Positions 33,462 through 44,849 of a DNA stretch of 64,000 bases are shown here, piece by piece (position 1 is the stretch's first letter; each line of letters opens with the position of its first letter). The notes beneath the pieces are model-generated. The model was not told where the DNA came from. It saw only the letters and a program-made list of their open reading frames with translations, and searched no databases. A program made the translations under genes and the position numbers. This DNA is from Ceratotherium simum simum (taxonomy: Eukaryota > Chordata > Mammalia > Perissodactyla > Rhinocerotidae): positions 23,699,163 to 23,763,162 of the forward strand of contig NW_004454181.1 of the NCBI RefSeq assembly GCF_000283155.1, in the 5' to 3' direction.

Positions 33462-36040
33462 CAGTTTTGATAAGTTTTGTTTTTCAAGGAATTTTTCATT
33501 TCATCTAAGTGGTTAAGTTTATTGGCATAAAGTTGTCCGTAACAGTCTCTTTTTATCCTTTTAATGTCTATAGGATCTGTGGTGACAAGACTTTTTTCCT
33601 ATCCATTATACTCAATTTGTGTTCTCTTTTTTTCCCATAGTTATTCTGGTTAGGTGTTTGTAAATTTTGACTACCTTTTCAGAAAGACAGATTTTGGCTT
33701 TGTCAATTTTCTCTATTCTCTAACTTTTTAAATATTATGTTGATTTCTGTCCTTATCTGTATTATTTCAATCCATCTACTTTGAATTTATTTAACTGCTG
33801 TTTCCCACAGCTTTTTAAGATGGAATTTATAGTCATTGACTTTAGATTTTTCTTCTTTTCTAATATAAACATTTAAAGCTGCAAGTCTATCTTTAAATAC
33901 TGCTTTAATTATATCCACACATTTTGATATTTTGTATTTCTATTTTCTTTCATTTCAGAATATTTAAAAATTATTTCTGTGATTTCTTTTTTGATCCATG
34001 AATAATTTAGAAAGGTGTTTAATATGTAAATATTTGGGAATTCTCTAGATATCACATAGTTAATGGCTTATAAATTAATTCTATTGTAGTCAGAGAACAT
34101 TGTATAATTTTAATTCTCTGAAATTTACTTGTGATATCACCCTGAATATAGTCTATCTTGGTGATTGTTCCACTTGCACTTGGAAAGTGTGTGTTCTGGA
34201 GTTTTGGGTGTAGTGTTCTGTAAGTTTCAATTCGTTTAAATTGATTGACTGCGCTCTTCAAATATGCTATATCCTTACTGATATTTTAGCCTATGTGTTC
34301 TATCAGTTACTGACAGTGGGGTGTTAAAATCTTCTACTATGATTGTGGATTTGTCTAATTACTTTTATTGCTTTCAATTTTTGTTTTAAAGCTGTTGAAA
34401 GTTTGTTATTAGGTGGATATACGTTTATGATTTTATCCCTTCTTGATGAATAGATCCTTTTATCTCTCTGAAATGTATGTGTTTATCTCTGTTAATACTT
34501 CCTCTTGTGAAGTCTGTTTGATATTGATACAACCCACGTCAACTTCCTTGTGCTTACCCTTTGCGTAGTGCTTTTTCCTTCTTTTTACTTTCAACTTCTT
34601 TGTGTCTTTTATTTAGCATGAATGTAAATGGTTCTTGTTTTTTATCTAGTCTGACAGTTTCTGTCATTTAATTGGAGTATTCAATCTGCACACATCTGAT
34701 GTAATTATTGGTATGGATGGATTTTAATCTTTCATCTTGCTATTTCTTTTCTGCTTACCCTTTGTTCATTGTTTCTTCTTTTCCATCTTTTGTGTTGAGT
34801 ATTTTATTTAAGCTCTTACATTCTATCTCCTCTATATTTTTAAAGATCTAGCTCTTTGTATTATATTGTTAGTGTTGCTAAAGGGATCACAATATTTCCT
34901 TAATTTATCACAGTGTAATTTGAATCAATAATATATCACTTTGCATTCAATGTAAGAACTTTACAAGAGGATGCTTCCATTTACATTCCCTCCCACCTTT
35001 TGTTCTACTTTTGTCACGTATTTACTCATACATATGTTATAAACTCCATGATATATTGTCATTATTCATGATTTAAAGAGTCAAAGACTTTTAAAATATT
35101 TAAGAAAAGAAATAAAAATAATCATTTAAAATTACATATATATTTATCTTTTCCAATCCTTTTTATTCTTTCCTGTAGATCAATATTTTCATCTTGTATT
35201 GGTGTCATTTCCCTGCAGTCTGACGAACTTCCTTCTGTATTTCTTTTAGTGTGAGTGTGCTGGCTTCAGATTCTCTCAATTTTCGTTTATCAGAAAATGT
35301 CTTTATTTTGCTTTCATTTTTGAAAAGTATTTTTTATGCGATATAGAATTCTGGGTTGATAGTTTTCTTTTCCAGGACTTTAAAGATGTCTTTCCAATAT
35401 ATTCTGGTCTCTATATTTCTGTGAGAAGTCGGCCATCATTTTTATCATTATTCCCTTGAGTGTTATGTGTCTCTTTTCTCTAGCTGTCTTCAAGATTATT
35501 TCTTTATCTTTGGTTTTCAGATGTTTGTTTATGATGTACCTAGAGTGAAAAAAAAATACCAGCTTGGGTTTAGCTGAGCCTCCTGGATATGTGGCATGCT
35601 GTTTAGATTAATTTGGGGAAAATTTCAGCTATTATTTAAGCAGATTGTTTTCTGCTCTAGTCTCTCTCTCCTCTGCTTAGATTCTGATTACACCATTTGA
35701 TATTGTCCCCCAGATCATCAAATAACATCCAATTTTCTTTCAAAATATTTTCTCTCTGTGCTTCAGTTTGATGACTTCTACTGACCTTATTTCAAATTTA
35801 CTGATCTGTTCGACTGTATTGTTTAATCTGCTATTAATCTCATCCAAATAAATTTTTATTTCTGATATTATGTTTACAGTTGTGAGATTTCCGTTTAGCT
35901 CTTTTTTAGATTTTACATATCTTTCCTGAAGTTCTCCAGCTCTCCATTCATTAATCCATTTTATCCTGTTGATACTTAAAACATATTTCTCATAGTTACT
36001 TTAAAAAAACTTCCTATCTGCTGATTTCATTGTATGGATC

Positions 36041-36612
36041 TATGATGGTTAATTTTATATGTCAACTTGACTGGGTCACAGGGTGCCTAGATATTTGGTC
36101 AAACATTATTCTGGGTGTTTCTGTGAGGATGTTTTTGGATGAGATTAGCATTTAAATTGCTAGACTGAATAAAGCAGATTGCCCTCTCTAACGCGGGTGA
36201 GCCTCATGTGATCAGTTGAAGGCCTGAATAGAACAAAAAGGCTGACCCTCCTCCAAATTAGAGAGAATTCTTCCTGCTTGATGGCCTTCCGACTGAGACA
36301 TCAGCTTTTCTTTTGCCTTTAGATTCAAACTGAGTTATTGGCTCTTCCTCGTTCTCAAGCCTCCTGCCTTTTGATTTGAACTAAACTACACCATTGGCTC
36401 TCCTGGTTCTCAGGCCTTCAGACTCAGGTTGGAACCAAACCATTGACTCCCTTGGGTCTCAATTTTGCCAACTCATCCTGCAGATCTTGGGACTTGCGGG
36501 CTTCCCTAATTGCATGAGCCAAGTCCTTGTAATAAATCTCTTTATTAATATAATGTAGCATATAATAAGTATAATAAGTCTCCTCTCTCTCTGGAGAACT
36601 CTGACTAATACA
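36041..36612 (+). mobile_element. Solitary ERVL-type LTR (MLT2-like)
   Basis: Begins 'tatgatggttaattttatatgtcaacttgactggg' and ends 'ctctgactaataca'. Internal 'gatatttggtcaaacattattctggg', 'ggatgagattagcatttaaattg', 'atgtgatcagttgaaggcc' and a polyadenylation region 'tccttgtaataaatctc' are typical. 'ggatc' (36036-36040) and 'ggata' (36613-36617) form a near-perfect 5-bp duplication. It lies within the ORF1/5' region of the ancient antisense L1. Confidence 0.78.
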
Positions 36613-37619
36613 GGATAATTTATGGATTTCTTTCTATTGAATAATTTTTCTCTTAACCACGTGTCACTTTTTCCAATTTCTTCTTATGTTTAAAAATTTT
36701 CTTATTTATCCTAGATATTTGGACAATATGTTTTAGAGACTCTGTACTCTGTTTTCTTCCTCTGAAGAGAATTGGCTTTTATTTTAGCAGGGAGTTAAAA
36801 TACTGGTGCAGCACTTTGACCTTTTCAAGGCTTAAATTTATGCTCTGTTTGGGCAGGTCTATTTTGGGCTTACCCTTAGTCCTGGGGTGAATCCCTTAGT
36901 CTTGGGATATAGTCTTTCCTCCTAAGGCATGATCCTTCTGGAGTTCAATGAGAAGTCTGAGATGTTTACCAAGGACCTATATCTTGGTGGAATTTGAATT
37001 CCACACTCTGTCTCTTCTGTGGTGGGCTGCTGCTGCTATTTCTGTTCAGCTCTTTCAACCTTCCAGCTATTGTTTCCCCCTTAGCTCCTTAGAGTCTCAT
37101 CTATGAATACATGGTTCAGGGATCAGCCAAGAATTTGAAGATCGTTTATGTACAAATTTTGGGAGCTCCCTCCTCTCTGACTCCTTCTTTTCTAGATTTC
37201 CCTCCTCAATTTCTAGATACTCTGTGAACTTGAAACTTCGTCCTTCAACTCCTCAGGCCAATAAAACTGGAGCTTCCTGCTTGAATTCTGTCCACTCTAA
37301 CCTTCTGGGCTGGAGAATTCCCTCAGGGTAAAGTACAAATGTGGATCTTACCATGGAGAGTTACTTCTTTCAAGATTTGAACCTCCTCTAGTTTCTGCTT
37401 GCTTTTACTTGCTCTCCAGAGTCTTCAAACAGTTGTTTTAAAATATTTTTCCAGAGTTTATAATTGTTATAGCTGGAGGTTAGTTTCATAAAACCTACTC
37501 TGCCATTATTGGAAGCCAGAAGCCTTTGGACATTATTTTTATCTTTACAAAGTGTATGGATACAATCACATTCTAGAAAGCATCATAATCTGGGAAGTGC
37601 TAACAAAAACATGTATACT

Positions 37620-37795
37620 TTTGTGTGACAGCACAAAGTGAAGGAAGGATTAGCTCATCCCTGGGATAAATTAGAAGGATTTTCAGAGAAGATGATATTT
37701 GAACTAGGTCTTGAAGAATGTATAGCTGTTTACCTATATATTCAGGAAGTCAAAGCAAGGATATGTAGAGAAAAGCATAAGTCAGTGGCATGAAA
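37620..37795 (-). mobile_element. L2 LINE fragment, antisense
   Basis: 'ttttcagagaagatgatatttgaactaggtcttgaag', 'agtcaaagcaaggatatg' and 'agcataagtcagtggcatg' are in reverse-complement L2 order. Confidence 0.55.
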
Positions 37796-37854
37796 AATGT
37801 TTGATGAGTAGGCCCTTGTGGCACAGAATGGAGGTTTGTCCAGGACGTTTAAAA

Positions 37855-37982
37855 GACCCCAGTCTAACCTCTCTTTACAAATGAGGAAGTTGAGGTTTAA
37901 AGAATGGTTACCCAACGATTTAAGAAAAATAAGGACTCAAATCCCTGTCATCAGACTCCCAACCAAGCCTTCTTTTGGTCTC
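37855..37982 (-). mobile_element. MIR SINE fragment
   Basis: 'ctctctttacaaatgaggaagttgagg', 'aaggactcaaatccctgtcatcagactcc' are reverse-strand MIR landmarks. Confidence 0.65.
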
Positions 37983-37994
37983 GTCTTGTTATAG

Positions 37995-38222
37995 TATGTG
38001 TTGGACTATATATAGTGGTTTCATTGGTCCTGGGTCTTGTATTCGTGGTCCTCTGCTATCTGGCCCCTTTCTACATAGCTAACATCATATCTATCCACAA
38101 AGCGTATCATCATCTTCACATTCTTGGTGCTCATATCTGCATGCTAACTTTTACTTCTGCTGTGTCTCCTACCTGGACAGTTTCCTTTTGTCTCTTCTTC
38201 CTGCCCTTAATTCCTTATAACA
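37995..38222 (+). mobile_element. Possible sense L2 fragment
   Basis: 'ctatctggcccctttctacatagc' and following pyrimidine-rich text ('ctgtgtctcctacctgg', 'tcttcttcctgccc') resemble mid-3' L2. The 107-codon frame at 37904-38227 covers this and the MIR and is not a gene. Confidence 0.4.
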
Positions 38223-38224
38223 CC

Positions 38225-39370
38225 TAAGGAGCTTCTACTTTGTGCCATGCCTTGTTCTAGGCAATGAGATTACAAATACGAAAATAATACAGTTCCTGTC
38301 CTGCAAAGATGTGATGAGAGAGGAAAAAGAGTGACCAAGTAACTACAGCCTGGTATGATAAGAACTTTGACTAGGAAAAGACGAAGGGCTGTGGGAGCAC
38401 AGTAGAAGGGCACCCAATTTATCTGAGATAAGATGTGTGTTTCACAAAAGACTTGCTGCAGGAAGTGAGGTGCAGATTAAGGCCCAAAGGAGCCAGATGA
38501 TAGGAGGGAGGGGGCAGTGTTCTAGGTAGATGAGAGAGAGAATGAATAGAATTTATTTGAGGAACAAAAAGAAGATTCAATATGGATTAAGCTTAGAGAG
38601 CTATGGTGGGTCTGGTAAAAGAAGACGTTGGAGAGGTGAGCAGGACCCGGTTCAGCACGGGCCACATAAGAATGTTAAGGTATTCACACCTTATCTTGAG
38701 AGTACTGGGAGGTATTGAAAGTTTTAAACAGAAGACTTACTCACATTTTTGGCTCATCACTCTGATGCTGTGCAGAGAGTGGATTGCAGGGGGCAACAGT
38801 AGGATCAGGAAGGCCTGGGAGGAGGCTGTTGAAGTGTTTAGGGAGGAGATGACGGTGTGGATTAGACAGTGACAGTGCAGATAAAGAGAAGTAACATAAT
38901 TGAGATGTATTTTGGAGAAAAAATCTGAAAAATTTGCAAATGAATTGGACATAGGTGTTCAAGGAAAAAAGAGAATGGCTCCCAGGTTAATGACTTCAAT
39001 AACTGAGTAGATGGCAGTACCACCTGATGAGGTAGGGAAGACTAGGGAGGATCTGGATGGTGATTTGGGCATGGGGCATGAGGCCTGCTTGGGACTGGTT
39101 ATGTGTGAGGTGTCTATGAATAAGACATCAAAGTGGACCTATCAATTCGATATCAAATCGGGAGCTAGAGCCCAGAGCTGGAGGTAGAGTTTGAATGTTG
39201 TCGTCTTGTAGTGGCACTCTAAGTCATAGGATGGTTTGAGATCACTTAGGGAGAGATGACATAGATAGAAGAGGACTCATAACTAGTGCTGTCAACACTG
39301 ATAGGATAGGCAGAGAAGGAGGGTCCTCACAGAGAAGAGGAAAAACAGTGAGGAAGGATACCCTCCTTGA
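38225..39370 (-). mobile_element. Long L2 LINE fragment, antisense, about 1.1 kb
   Basis: Reverse-strand L2 landmarks run over more than 1 kb: 'acttgttctaggcaatgagatta'-type start, 'gcacagtagaagggcaccc', 'ggggcagtgttctaggtagatgag', 'ggaggtattgaaagttttaaacagaagacttac', 'ctctgatgctgtgcagagagtggattgcaggggg', 'ggaggctgttgaagtg', 'atgtattttgg', 'ggctcccaggttaatgac', 'ggtgtctatgaataagacatcaaagtgg' and 'gatcacttagggagagatg'. This is the longest L2 in the window. Confidence 0.75.
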
Positions 39371-39374
39371 GTAT

Positions 39375-39865
39375 ATAAATGCACATTAGCATTACAAAGG
39401 CTCTGAGAAGAAGCGTAGTGAAGAAACATTTTATTTATCTAACCTAGCTTTTTAAAGCTTATTTCTTCATGAAACTATCTTTAGCAAGAACTCCTAATCA
39501 ATTCTCCCTGAAAATGCACCTATTGGCAACAATAATTCTTAGATCCTGCATAATAAAGACTGTGATGTTTTATCTATCTGCAACAGATGAGAAACCTCCC
39601 TCCAAGCCAGGCTGAGAAAGAGCTTCCAAAAAGAAAAAACACCAAACCCATCATGTACGTATTTGTGGAAGCCCGAAGAATGAATAGACAGAGGCTTATG
39701 GCTTATGGATTCTAGTTTCTTTAAGCGGAGGTCTCTGATCATCAGAATGTGATGTTTCAGTGTTTTTAGGATAGACTCTGGAGAATCTCAGGCTGCCTGG
39801 ATATAAGTTTTTAAAATTTTATTTACATTAATTTTTATTGACTTTACTTTTAAAACTCTTCTAAC
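39375..39865. other. Unique-looking sequence, no gene seen
   Basis: AT-rich; nothing recognisable as a repeat or exon. Confidence 0.35.
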
Positions 39866-39867
39866 AG

Positions 39868-40080
39868 AGTAATTGTTTATGCACTATTTTGTGCCAGGTG
39901 CTGTGTTTCAAGAGCAGATCAATCTTGGAATCAGGTTCTGTCATTATCCCCACTTCACAGATGAGCCATTTGATGCTTAAAATGGTTATATAACTTGCAC
40001 AAGTGGAGGAATTTGGATTCAAACTCAGGTCATCTGGCTCCAAGCCCACGCTGGGAATCACTTTGCTGTACTGACCGGTG
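39868..40080 (-). mobile_element. MIR SINE
   Basis: 'gcactattttgtgccaggtgctgtg', 'cattatccccacttcacagatgagcc', 'aacttgcacaagtggagg' and 'tggattcaaactcaggtcatctggctcc' make a clear reverse-strand MIR. Confidence 0.82.
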
Positions 40081-40084
40081 GGCA

Positions 40085-40665
40085 CCAAATCATGCGGTTT
40101 TTTCTGTGTCGACCTGCCTTCCTTTCATCTCCTCTTTATTTGATTCTTGAGGTGAGGGTCTTGAAACTCCAGAGGGTACCAATCTGGTTTTCTTCATCAG
40201 AGGTTTCTAGGGGTCCTTGACATTCCCCCTCAGAGGTGGCTGCTTGAAAGGCATTTTCAAAAAGCATCTGATGCTTTGACTTTGTAATAGTACCTTGAGG
40301 TGGTTCAGACCCTGCCCCTGCTGGGCTATAGCATGGAAAATGTGTTCAGCTCTGCTGAACTTTTGGGATAGGGACCAGTTGCTGTGGAGGGCTGGGATGA
40401 AGTAGTCAGCCATCACACGGAGACAGCTGTGATCAAACCCTGAGTTCCGTAGCTAGTTCTGCTCGGCTGTGGGCTTCAGCATATACCACGCTTGCAGGCA
40501 ATGCTTTTCTAGTCCCTGCAATGCTTTTTATGGTCTCTGAGCAATGTGACTGGCACTGGTAAGTTTTACTGTCTCTGCGCTGGGCCCTGGGGTCCTCTGT
40601 TCTCCGTTTCTCCTGTTCTCTGTGTGTGCCTGTTCAAATTGCCTCATATCCAGAAGCCTGCTTTG
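40085..40665. other. Unique-looking sequence, no gene seen
   Basis: Moderate GC, no repeat landmarks and no credible exon. Confidence 0.35.
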
Positions 40666-40667
40666 TA

Positions 40668-40702
<35 letters not shown>

Positions 40703-40708
40703 GTGTTT
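40668..40708. repeat. (TG)n microsatellite
   Basis: A run of TG dinucleotides with two 'ta' interruptions toward the right. A potentially polymorphic marker. Confidence 0.95.
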
Positions 40709-40837
40709 CTGAAGGTCCTTTTATTGTGGCTAGTTTAAACTTTTGTCCTCCAGATGTTTCTTTAACTCTCAGATTTACCATCTATAAAATGAGAAGGTTG
40801 GATTAGATGTCCTCAAAGACTTTTAAAAGTAATAATC

Positions 40838-41025
40838 ATATGGCCCAAATTTCCTGAGGGTTTACTATGCGCTGGACTTTGTCCTTTTTATTCGTGAACT
40901 TGTTTAATCCTCCTGACAATCAGAAGGAGAAACTGAGGCAGAGAGATGTTCAAGTACCTTGCTGGAGAAGACACAGCTTGCAGGAGGCAAGAGCTGGAGT
41001 TCGAAACCAGTCTGACTGCAGAGCC
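40838..41025 (-). mobile_element. MIR SINE
   Basis: 'gggtttactatgcgctgg', 'cttgtttaatcctcctgacaatc', 'gagaaactgaggcagagag' and 'agctggagttcgaaaccagtctg' are in reverse-strand MIR order. Confidence 0.75.
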
Positions 41026-41429
41026 TTCATAGTTGTGCTGTGCTGTCCACACCTGCAAATGTGGTACAGGTGTTCAGCAGGTTTGGAGAGCCCCATTTCA
41101 CAGACAGGACATAGAGGACCTCTGAGGAGAAGGGGCAGAGATCATGTTCACAGTAGTAGGCAGTCAAAAGGGAACTTGAGAGCAGGGCTTCTTACCCTGG
41201 GGTTTATAGACACATGTGGGGACAGTAAGTGGGTTTCAGGAGGGTCTCATGATCTTGAAACTGAATTGTGAAGAGTGACTATGTGTGCATTTTTCCTGAG
41301 ATGGGGGTTCATATGCTTTCATCAGATTCTCAAAGGGGTCTGTGACCCCAAAACACAAAAGGCATGGTCATTCTTCACACTTTTGGGACCCTATTGAGAA
41401 TCTGATCAAGGTTATGGACACCCTTCCAG

Positions 41430-41535
41430 GAAAAAAAAATACCTTTGAGATGATAGGTATAATCATCTTATTCTATAAAAGAGGAAATACAGGCTCAGAG
41501 AAGAAAAATGATTTACTCACACAGGGGTAGTGATG
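41430..41535 (-). mobile_element. MIR SINE fragment
   Basis: 'ttattctataaaagaggaaatacaggctcagagaag' and 'gatttactcacacagg' are a reverse-strand MIR core. Confidence 0.6.
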
Positions 41536-41681
41536 GAATAATAATAGTATTGGTGATGGCGGTGATGATGGCAGCAACTACCATTTACTGTGTACATAAT
41601 CCATTCAAGGCACCACTCTAAGCACTTCACATGGATTGTCTCATTTAATTCTCATAGCAATTACAATTAACTTTATTTTAT

Positions 41682-42538
41682 TTTTTCAGCTTTATTGAGG
41701 TATAATTGACACACTTGTAAGATATTTAAAGTGTACACTGTGGTGACTTGATATACATACACATTGTGAAAGGATTCCCCCATCTAGTTCATGAACACAT
41801 CCACCACTTCACATATTTATCTTTTTTTTTTTTTTTTTTTGGTGAGACCCTTTAAATTCTACTCTCTTAGCAACTTTCAGTTATACAATACAGTGCTATC
41901 AACTATAGTCACCATGTTTTACATTAGCTCCTCAGACCTTATTCATCTTATAACTAAGAGTTTGTATGCTTTAACTAAGCTCTCCCTATTCCCCCACCCT
42001 CCCAGCCTCTGGCAAGCACTTTTCTACTCTGTTTCTATGAGATTGACTTTTTTTTCTTTTTCTTTTTTTTTTTTAATTCCACCTATAAGTGATACCAAGC
42101 AGTATTTGTCTGTCTCTGTCTGGCTTATTTCACTTTGCGTAATGCCCTCTAGTTTCATCCATGTTGTCACAAGTGACAGGATCTCCTTCTTTTTTAAGAC
42201 TGAATAACATTCCATTGCGTGTGTCTGTGTGTGTCTGTGTGTATACATATATATATATATATATATCACTTTTTCTTTATCCATTCATCTGTTGGTGGAG
42301 GCTTAAAGTTGTTTCCATGTCTTGGCTATTGTGAATAATGCTGCAATGAACATGGGAATGCAGATATCTCTTTGAGATAATGGTTTCGTTTCCTTTGGAT
42401 ATATACTCAGAAGTGGGTCATATGGTATTTCTATTTTTAGTTTCTTGAGGAACCTCAATACTGTTTTCCACAGTGGTTGTACCAATTTACTTTCCCACCA
42501 ACAGTACACTAGGATTCTCTTTTCCTCTCATCCTTGTG
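41682..42538 (-). mobile_element. 5'-truncated L1 3' end, antisense, inserted in a MIR
   Basis: Starts 'cagctttattgaggtataattgacac' (L1 3' UTR in reverse) and proceeds to ORF2 C-terminal sequence in reverse ('tttcatccatgttgtcac', 'ctgcaatgaacatgggaatg', 'tccacagtggttgtacc', 'ttcccaccaacagtacac'). 'aactttattttat' at 41669-41681 and 'aacttttattttat' at 42539-42552 are a probable duplication. It includes a T-run (41822-41840) and a TG/TA microsatellite. Confidence 0.85.
42214..42268. repeat. Compound (TG)n-(TA)n microsatellite
   Basis: 'gtgtctgtgtgtgtctgtgtgtatacatatatat' type run inside the antisense L1. Confidence 0.9.
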
Positions 42539-42664
42539 AACTTTTATTTTATAGATGAGGAAACCAAGGTATACAGAGATTAAATAACTTGCTCAAATAT
42601 CACACAGCTAGGAAGTGACTGAGATGATAACAGAGCCCAAGTCTCTTGACTTCTATCCCGGGAC

Positions 42665-43365
42665 TCTCATCATCCCACACAAAGGACAGAAGGAGGCCGG
42701 CCCCTGTTCCCTGGAATCCTGGAGCCTGCCCTCATTGATGGCTCACTTGTAGAAGTGGGCAGCATGGTTGTGTCAGTATCTCATGGCAGTATATATCACT
42801 GAAGGCCTCGTGGGTGGGGGAAACGCCCTTACCTGAGAGGTGGTTTCCCAGCCACTACTTATAGTGACAGTTATAGATGAGACACATTTTCTTAACAAAT
42901 AAGAATCTAATGGATTAGGTCTTAGCTAATTATGCATTCTGCATTAAGCTATGCCTCTCCCTGCCTGATGCTGCTGGCATAATTAAACATAATGTACTTT
43001 TAATGATGTCTTCTTAACTCAAGCATTCACATGCGATTAGCATCAAATGGGGATGAGCTGTCGCAGGTCCAGGGGCTGTTCTCCATGATGTACCCCCTGC
43101 CCCCCAACCCACGTTAAGACGCAGGTTCAGACATAAATGAATCATGGACTTCAAGGTTCGCAAATGTTAGCTTGTGGGTAAAGATGGCTTGTAAGGCTAG
43201 TCACCCTAATTTGAGTCAACAAAATGGCATCCTTTTCTTTTGACTTAAATTCCAGGTCTCACGTCAGTGAAACCAATATGCATTGTAAATTTTGTTCTGT
43301 TTTGGGCTTGAGTTGTTGGCCGGCTAACGTGTAAAGAAAAGGTCAGGGAAACAGTGTGTGAGGCA
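42665..43365. other. Unique sequence holding a homeodomain-type site cluster
   Basis: No transposon can be named over about 700 bp, unusual for this window. It contains the candidate regulatory cluster at 42880-43060. Confidence 0.45.
42880..43060. promoter_or_regulatory. Candidate homeodomain/POU site cluster (possible enhancer)
   Basis: Two exact TAATTA cores (42927-42932 and 42980-42985, 53 bp apart), 'atgcat' (42932-42937), 'gcattaag' and 'ttttaatgatg' lie in 130 bp of unique DNA. TAATTA is a known homeodomain core; function here is inference. No target gene is visible. Confidence 0.3.
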
Positions 43366-43367
43366 CA

Positions 43368-43500
43368 GAGCATTGTACTGGGAGTCAAGACACCTGGGTT
43401 CTAGCCAGTAATACTCCCTCTTTGAACCCTACTTTCTTTATCTGTAAAATGAGAGGGTTAACTAGATGGGATTTAGGATTCTTCTCATCTCTGAAGGTTA
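43368..43500 (+). mobile_element. MIR/MIR3 SINE
   Basis: 'actgggagtcaagacacctgggttctagcc', 'tatctgtaaaatgagagggttaactagatgg' fit MIR3. Confidence 0.7.
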
Positions 43501-43614
43501 TTATTTAAATATGGCCTCTCTGCTGCTGATGTCTCCCCCACCTCTAGTCCAGCTTCCTTATCACTCCACCTAGTAACTTCCAAAACATAATCTATGTCAC
43601 TCACCTCATCAGAA

Positions 43615-43812
43615 ATCTTCCCTAGCAGTAACGACTACCGGTATTTATTGAGTCTTTACTGTATGCTACACATTTATATATTTTTTATCTCACCTCATCT
43701 TCAACAGCCCTGTGAAGTTTGGTAATTTTGTCAGTTTTACTAATGAGTGAATTGTGACTCAGATGAAAAGATCTTCCCAGCTCAAACAGTTGGCAAGAGG
43801 TGGAAACCAGTC
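43615..43812 (-). mobile_element. MIR SINE
   Basis: 'ggtatttattgagtctttactgtatgctac', 'aacagccctgtgaag' and 'ttactaatgagtgaattgtgactc' are reverse-strand MIR landmarks. Confidence 0.7.
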
Positions 43813-43954
43813 TGTGCTTATCTACAATGCCACGTCCCTCCTCAAATATTCGCTGTTGCCGACAGAAGAAAGTGGAGGTTGAGGCAGACTTTCATAGCCC
43901 TCTTGGTCTTGTTTCAGTTTAGCATTTCTAGCCTTCTCTCTCCTCTCATACTCC

Positions 43955-44645
43955 ATTTTTCATCTCCACCAGCTGCCGCTCAATGCCAGGTCTTTCTCTG
44001 CCTCTCAAATGTACCCTGATATTCAGCCCCTGTATTTTCTCTCAGGCTTTTCCCTCTGCCTGTTTTACTCTCTTGCATTGTATCATCCCATCATAGCTTC
44101 CAGTACCACTTCAGGTCTCACCTCTGCCAAGATTCCTTTCCCAGTTCTTCATGTTTCTTTACCCCTGTTTTTTATTTTTTTTATTTTTTTGGTGAGGAAG
44201 ATTGGCCCTGAGCTAACATCTGTTGCTAATCTTCCTCTTTTTGCTTGAGGAAGATTGTCTCTGAGCTAACATCTGTGCCCATCTTCCTCTATTTTGTATA
44301 TGGGATGCCGCCACAGCATGGCTTGATGAGCAGTGTGTAGATCTGTGCCCGGGATCCAAACCTGTGAACCCTGGGCTGCTGAATCGGAGTGCACGAGCTC
44401 AACCCCTAAGCCACTTGGCCGGCCCCACCTTCCCCTTGTTTTTAAAGCACTTTATTTCTATCACTAATACAAGAAAGGCTTTGATGTGTCATAATTGAGT
44501 TATCCATTTATGTCTCTATTACCTAACTTGATTTTGACCTGCAGAGGATAAGGGATGTTTATTATGCCTCTCTTCTTCCTTCCCTGCATCTGATGTATAA
44601 TTCTGTGCTTATCACATAGTTGGCTCTGATGCAAGGATGATATTA
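43955..44645 (+). mobile_element. L2 LINE 3' region, sense, split by an ERE
   Basis: Left part to about 44172: 'aggcttttccctctgcctg', 'ccacttcaggtctcacctctgcc'. Right part from 44430: 'cttgtttttaaagcactttatttc', 'aggataagggatgtttattatgcc' and 'gcttatcacatagttggc'. The two parts are colinear with the L2 3' end. Confidence 0.75.
44173..44428 (-). mobile_element. ERE SINE with duplicated tail unit, antisense
   Basis: Two tail units ('aggaagattggccctgagctaac' and 'aggaagattgtctctgagctaac') are followed by the body 'gatgccgccacagcatggcttga' and the head 'cctaagccacttggccggcccc'. Flanks 'acccctgttttt' (44161) and 'tccccttgttttt' (44431) are a probable duplication. Confidence 0.93.
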
Positions 44646-44849
44646 AAAATATTTAACAACTGCCATGGTGTGTGCACCGACCCATGAGAATGGACTCTGG
44701 CTGTGCTCGTGTGTATATGGGGAAGGTCAGCTCTCCTCTGATATGTGTATAGGGAATTGAGACAGCCAATGGAATTGGCTAAATGGATTCTAAATAGTGC
44801 TGAATGGATTTCTTGTTAATTCTGTTCCATTTTCCCATACTGCACCCGC

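Larger units (their letters stand above)
22140..37530 (-). mobile_element. Ancient near-complete L1M, antisense, with nested insertions
   Basis: Remnant segments are 22140-22410, 22949-23118, about 31150-33253, 33462-36040 and 36613-37530. The left end is 3' region ('gtctggcttcttttgctcaac', 'tttgagattcatcattgtg'). ORF2 in reverse follows from 31190 ('ttacattcccaccaggaatg', 'gtcctttgtcaaataagtg', 'tatttttattttccagattattttggc'), then ORF1 and the 5' UTR, ending near 'ctgccattattggaagccag'. Removing the inserts leaves about 6 kb, close to full L1 length. Every reading frame is decayed. The insertions inside it give a relative age series. Confidence 0.7.
41565..42662 (-). mobile_element. MIR SINE split by an L1 insertion
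   Basis: Left part 41565-41681: 'gcaactaccatttactgtgtac', 'caccactctaagcacttcacatgg', 'ctcatttaattctcatagcaa'. Right part 42540-42662: 'ttttatagatgaggaaaccaagg', 'aacttgctcaaatatcacacagctagg'. The two halves join to make one reverse-strand MIR. Confidence 0.85.

Noticed and set aside
38225..39370. GA-rich 1.1-kb block as an unknown long non-coding element
   Set aside because: Landmark order matches the reverse complement of L2 LINE 3' sequence, also seen at 49695, 59565 and 10795.
40867..41271. 134-codon plus-strand frame
   Set aside because: Its first half lies in a reverse-strand MIR; no domain seen.
41791..42207. 138-codon plus-strand frame starting with many phenylalanines
   Set aside because: It is a reading of the T-run and antisense L1 sequence, so it is a shadow of a transposon.
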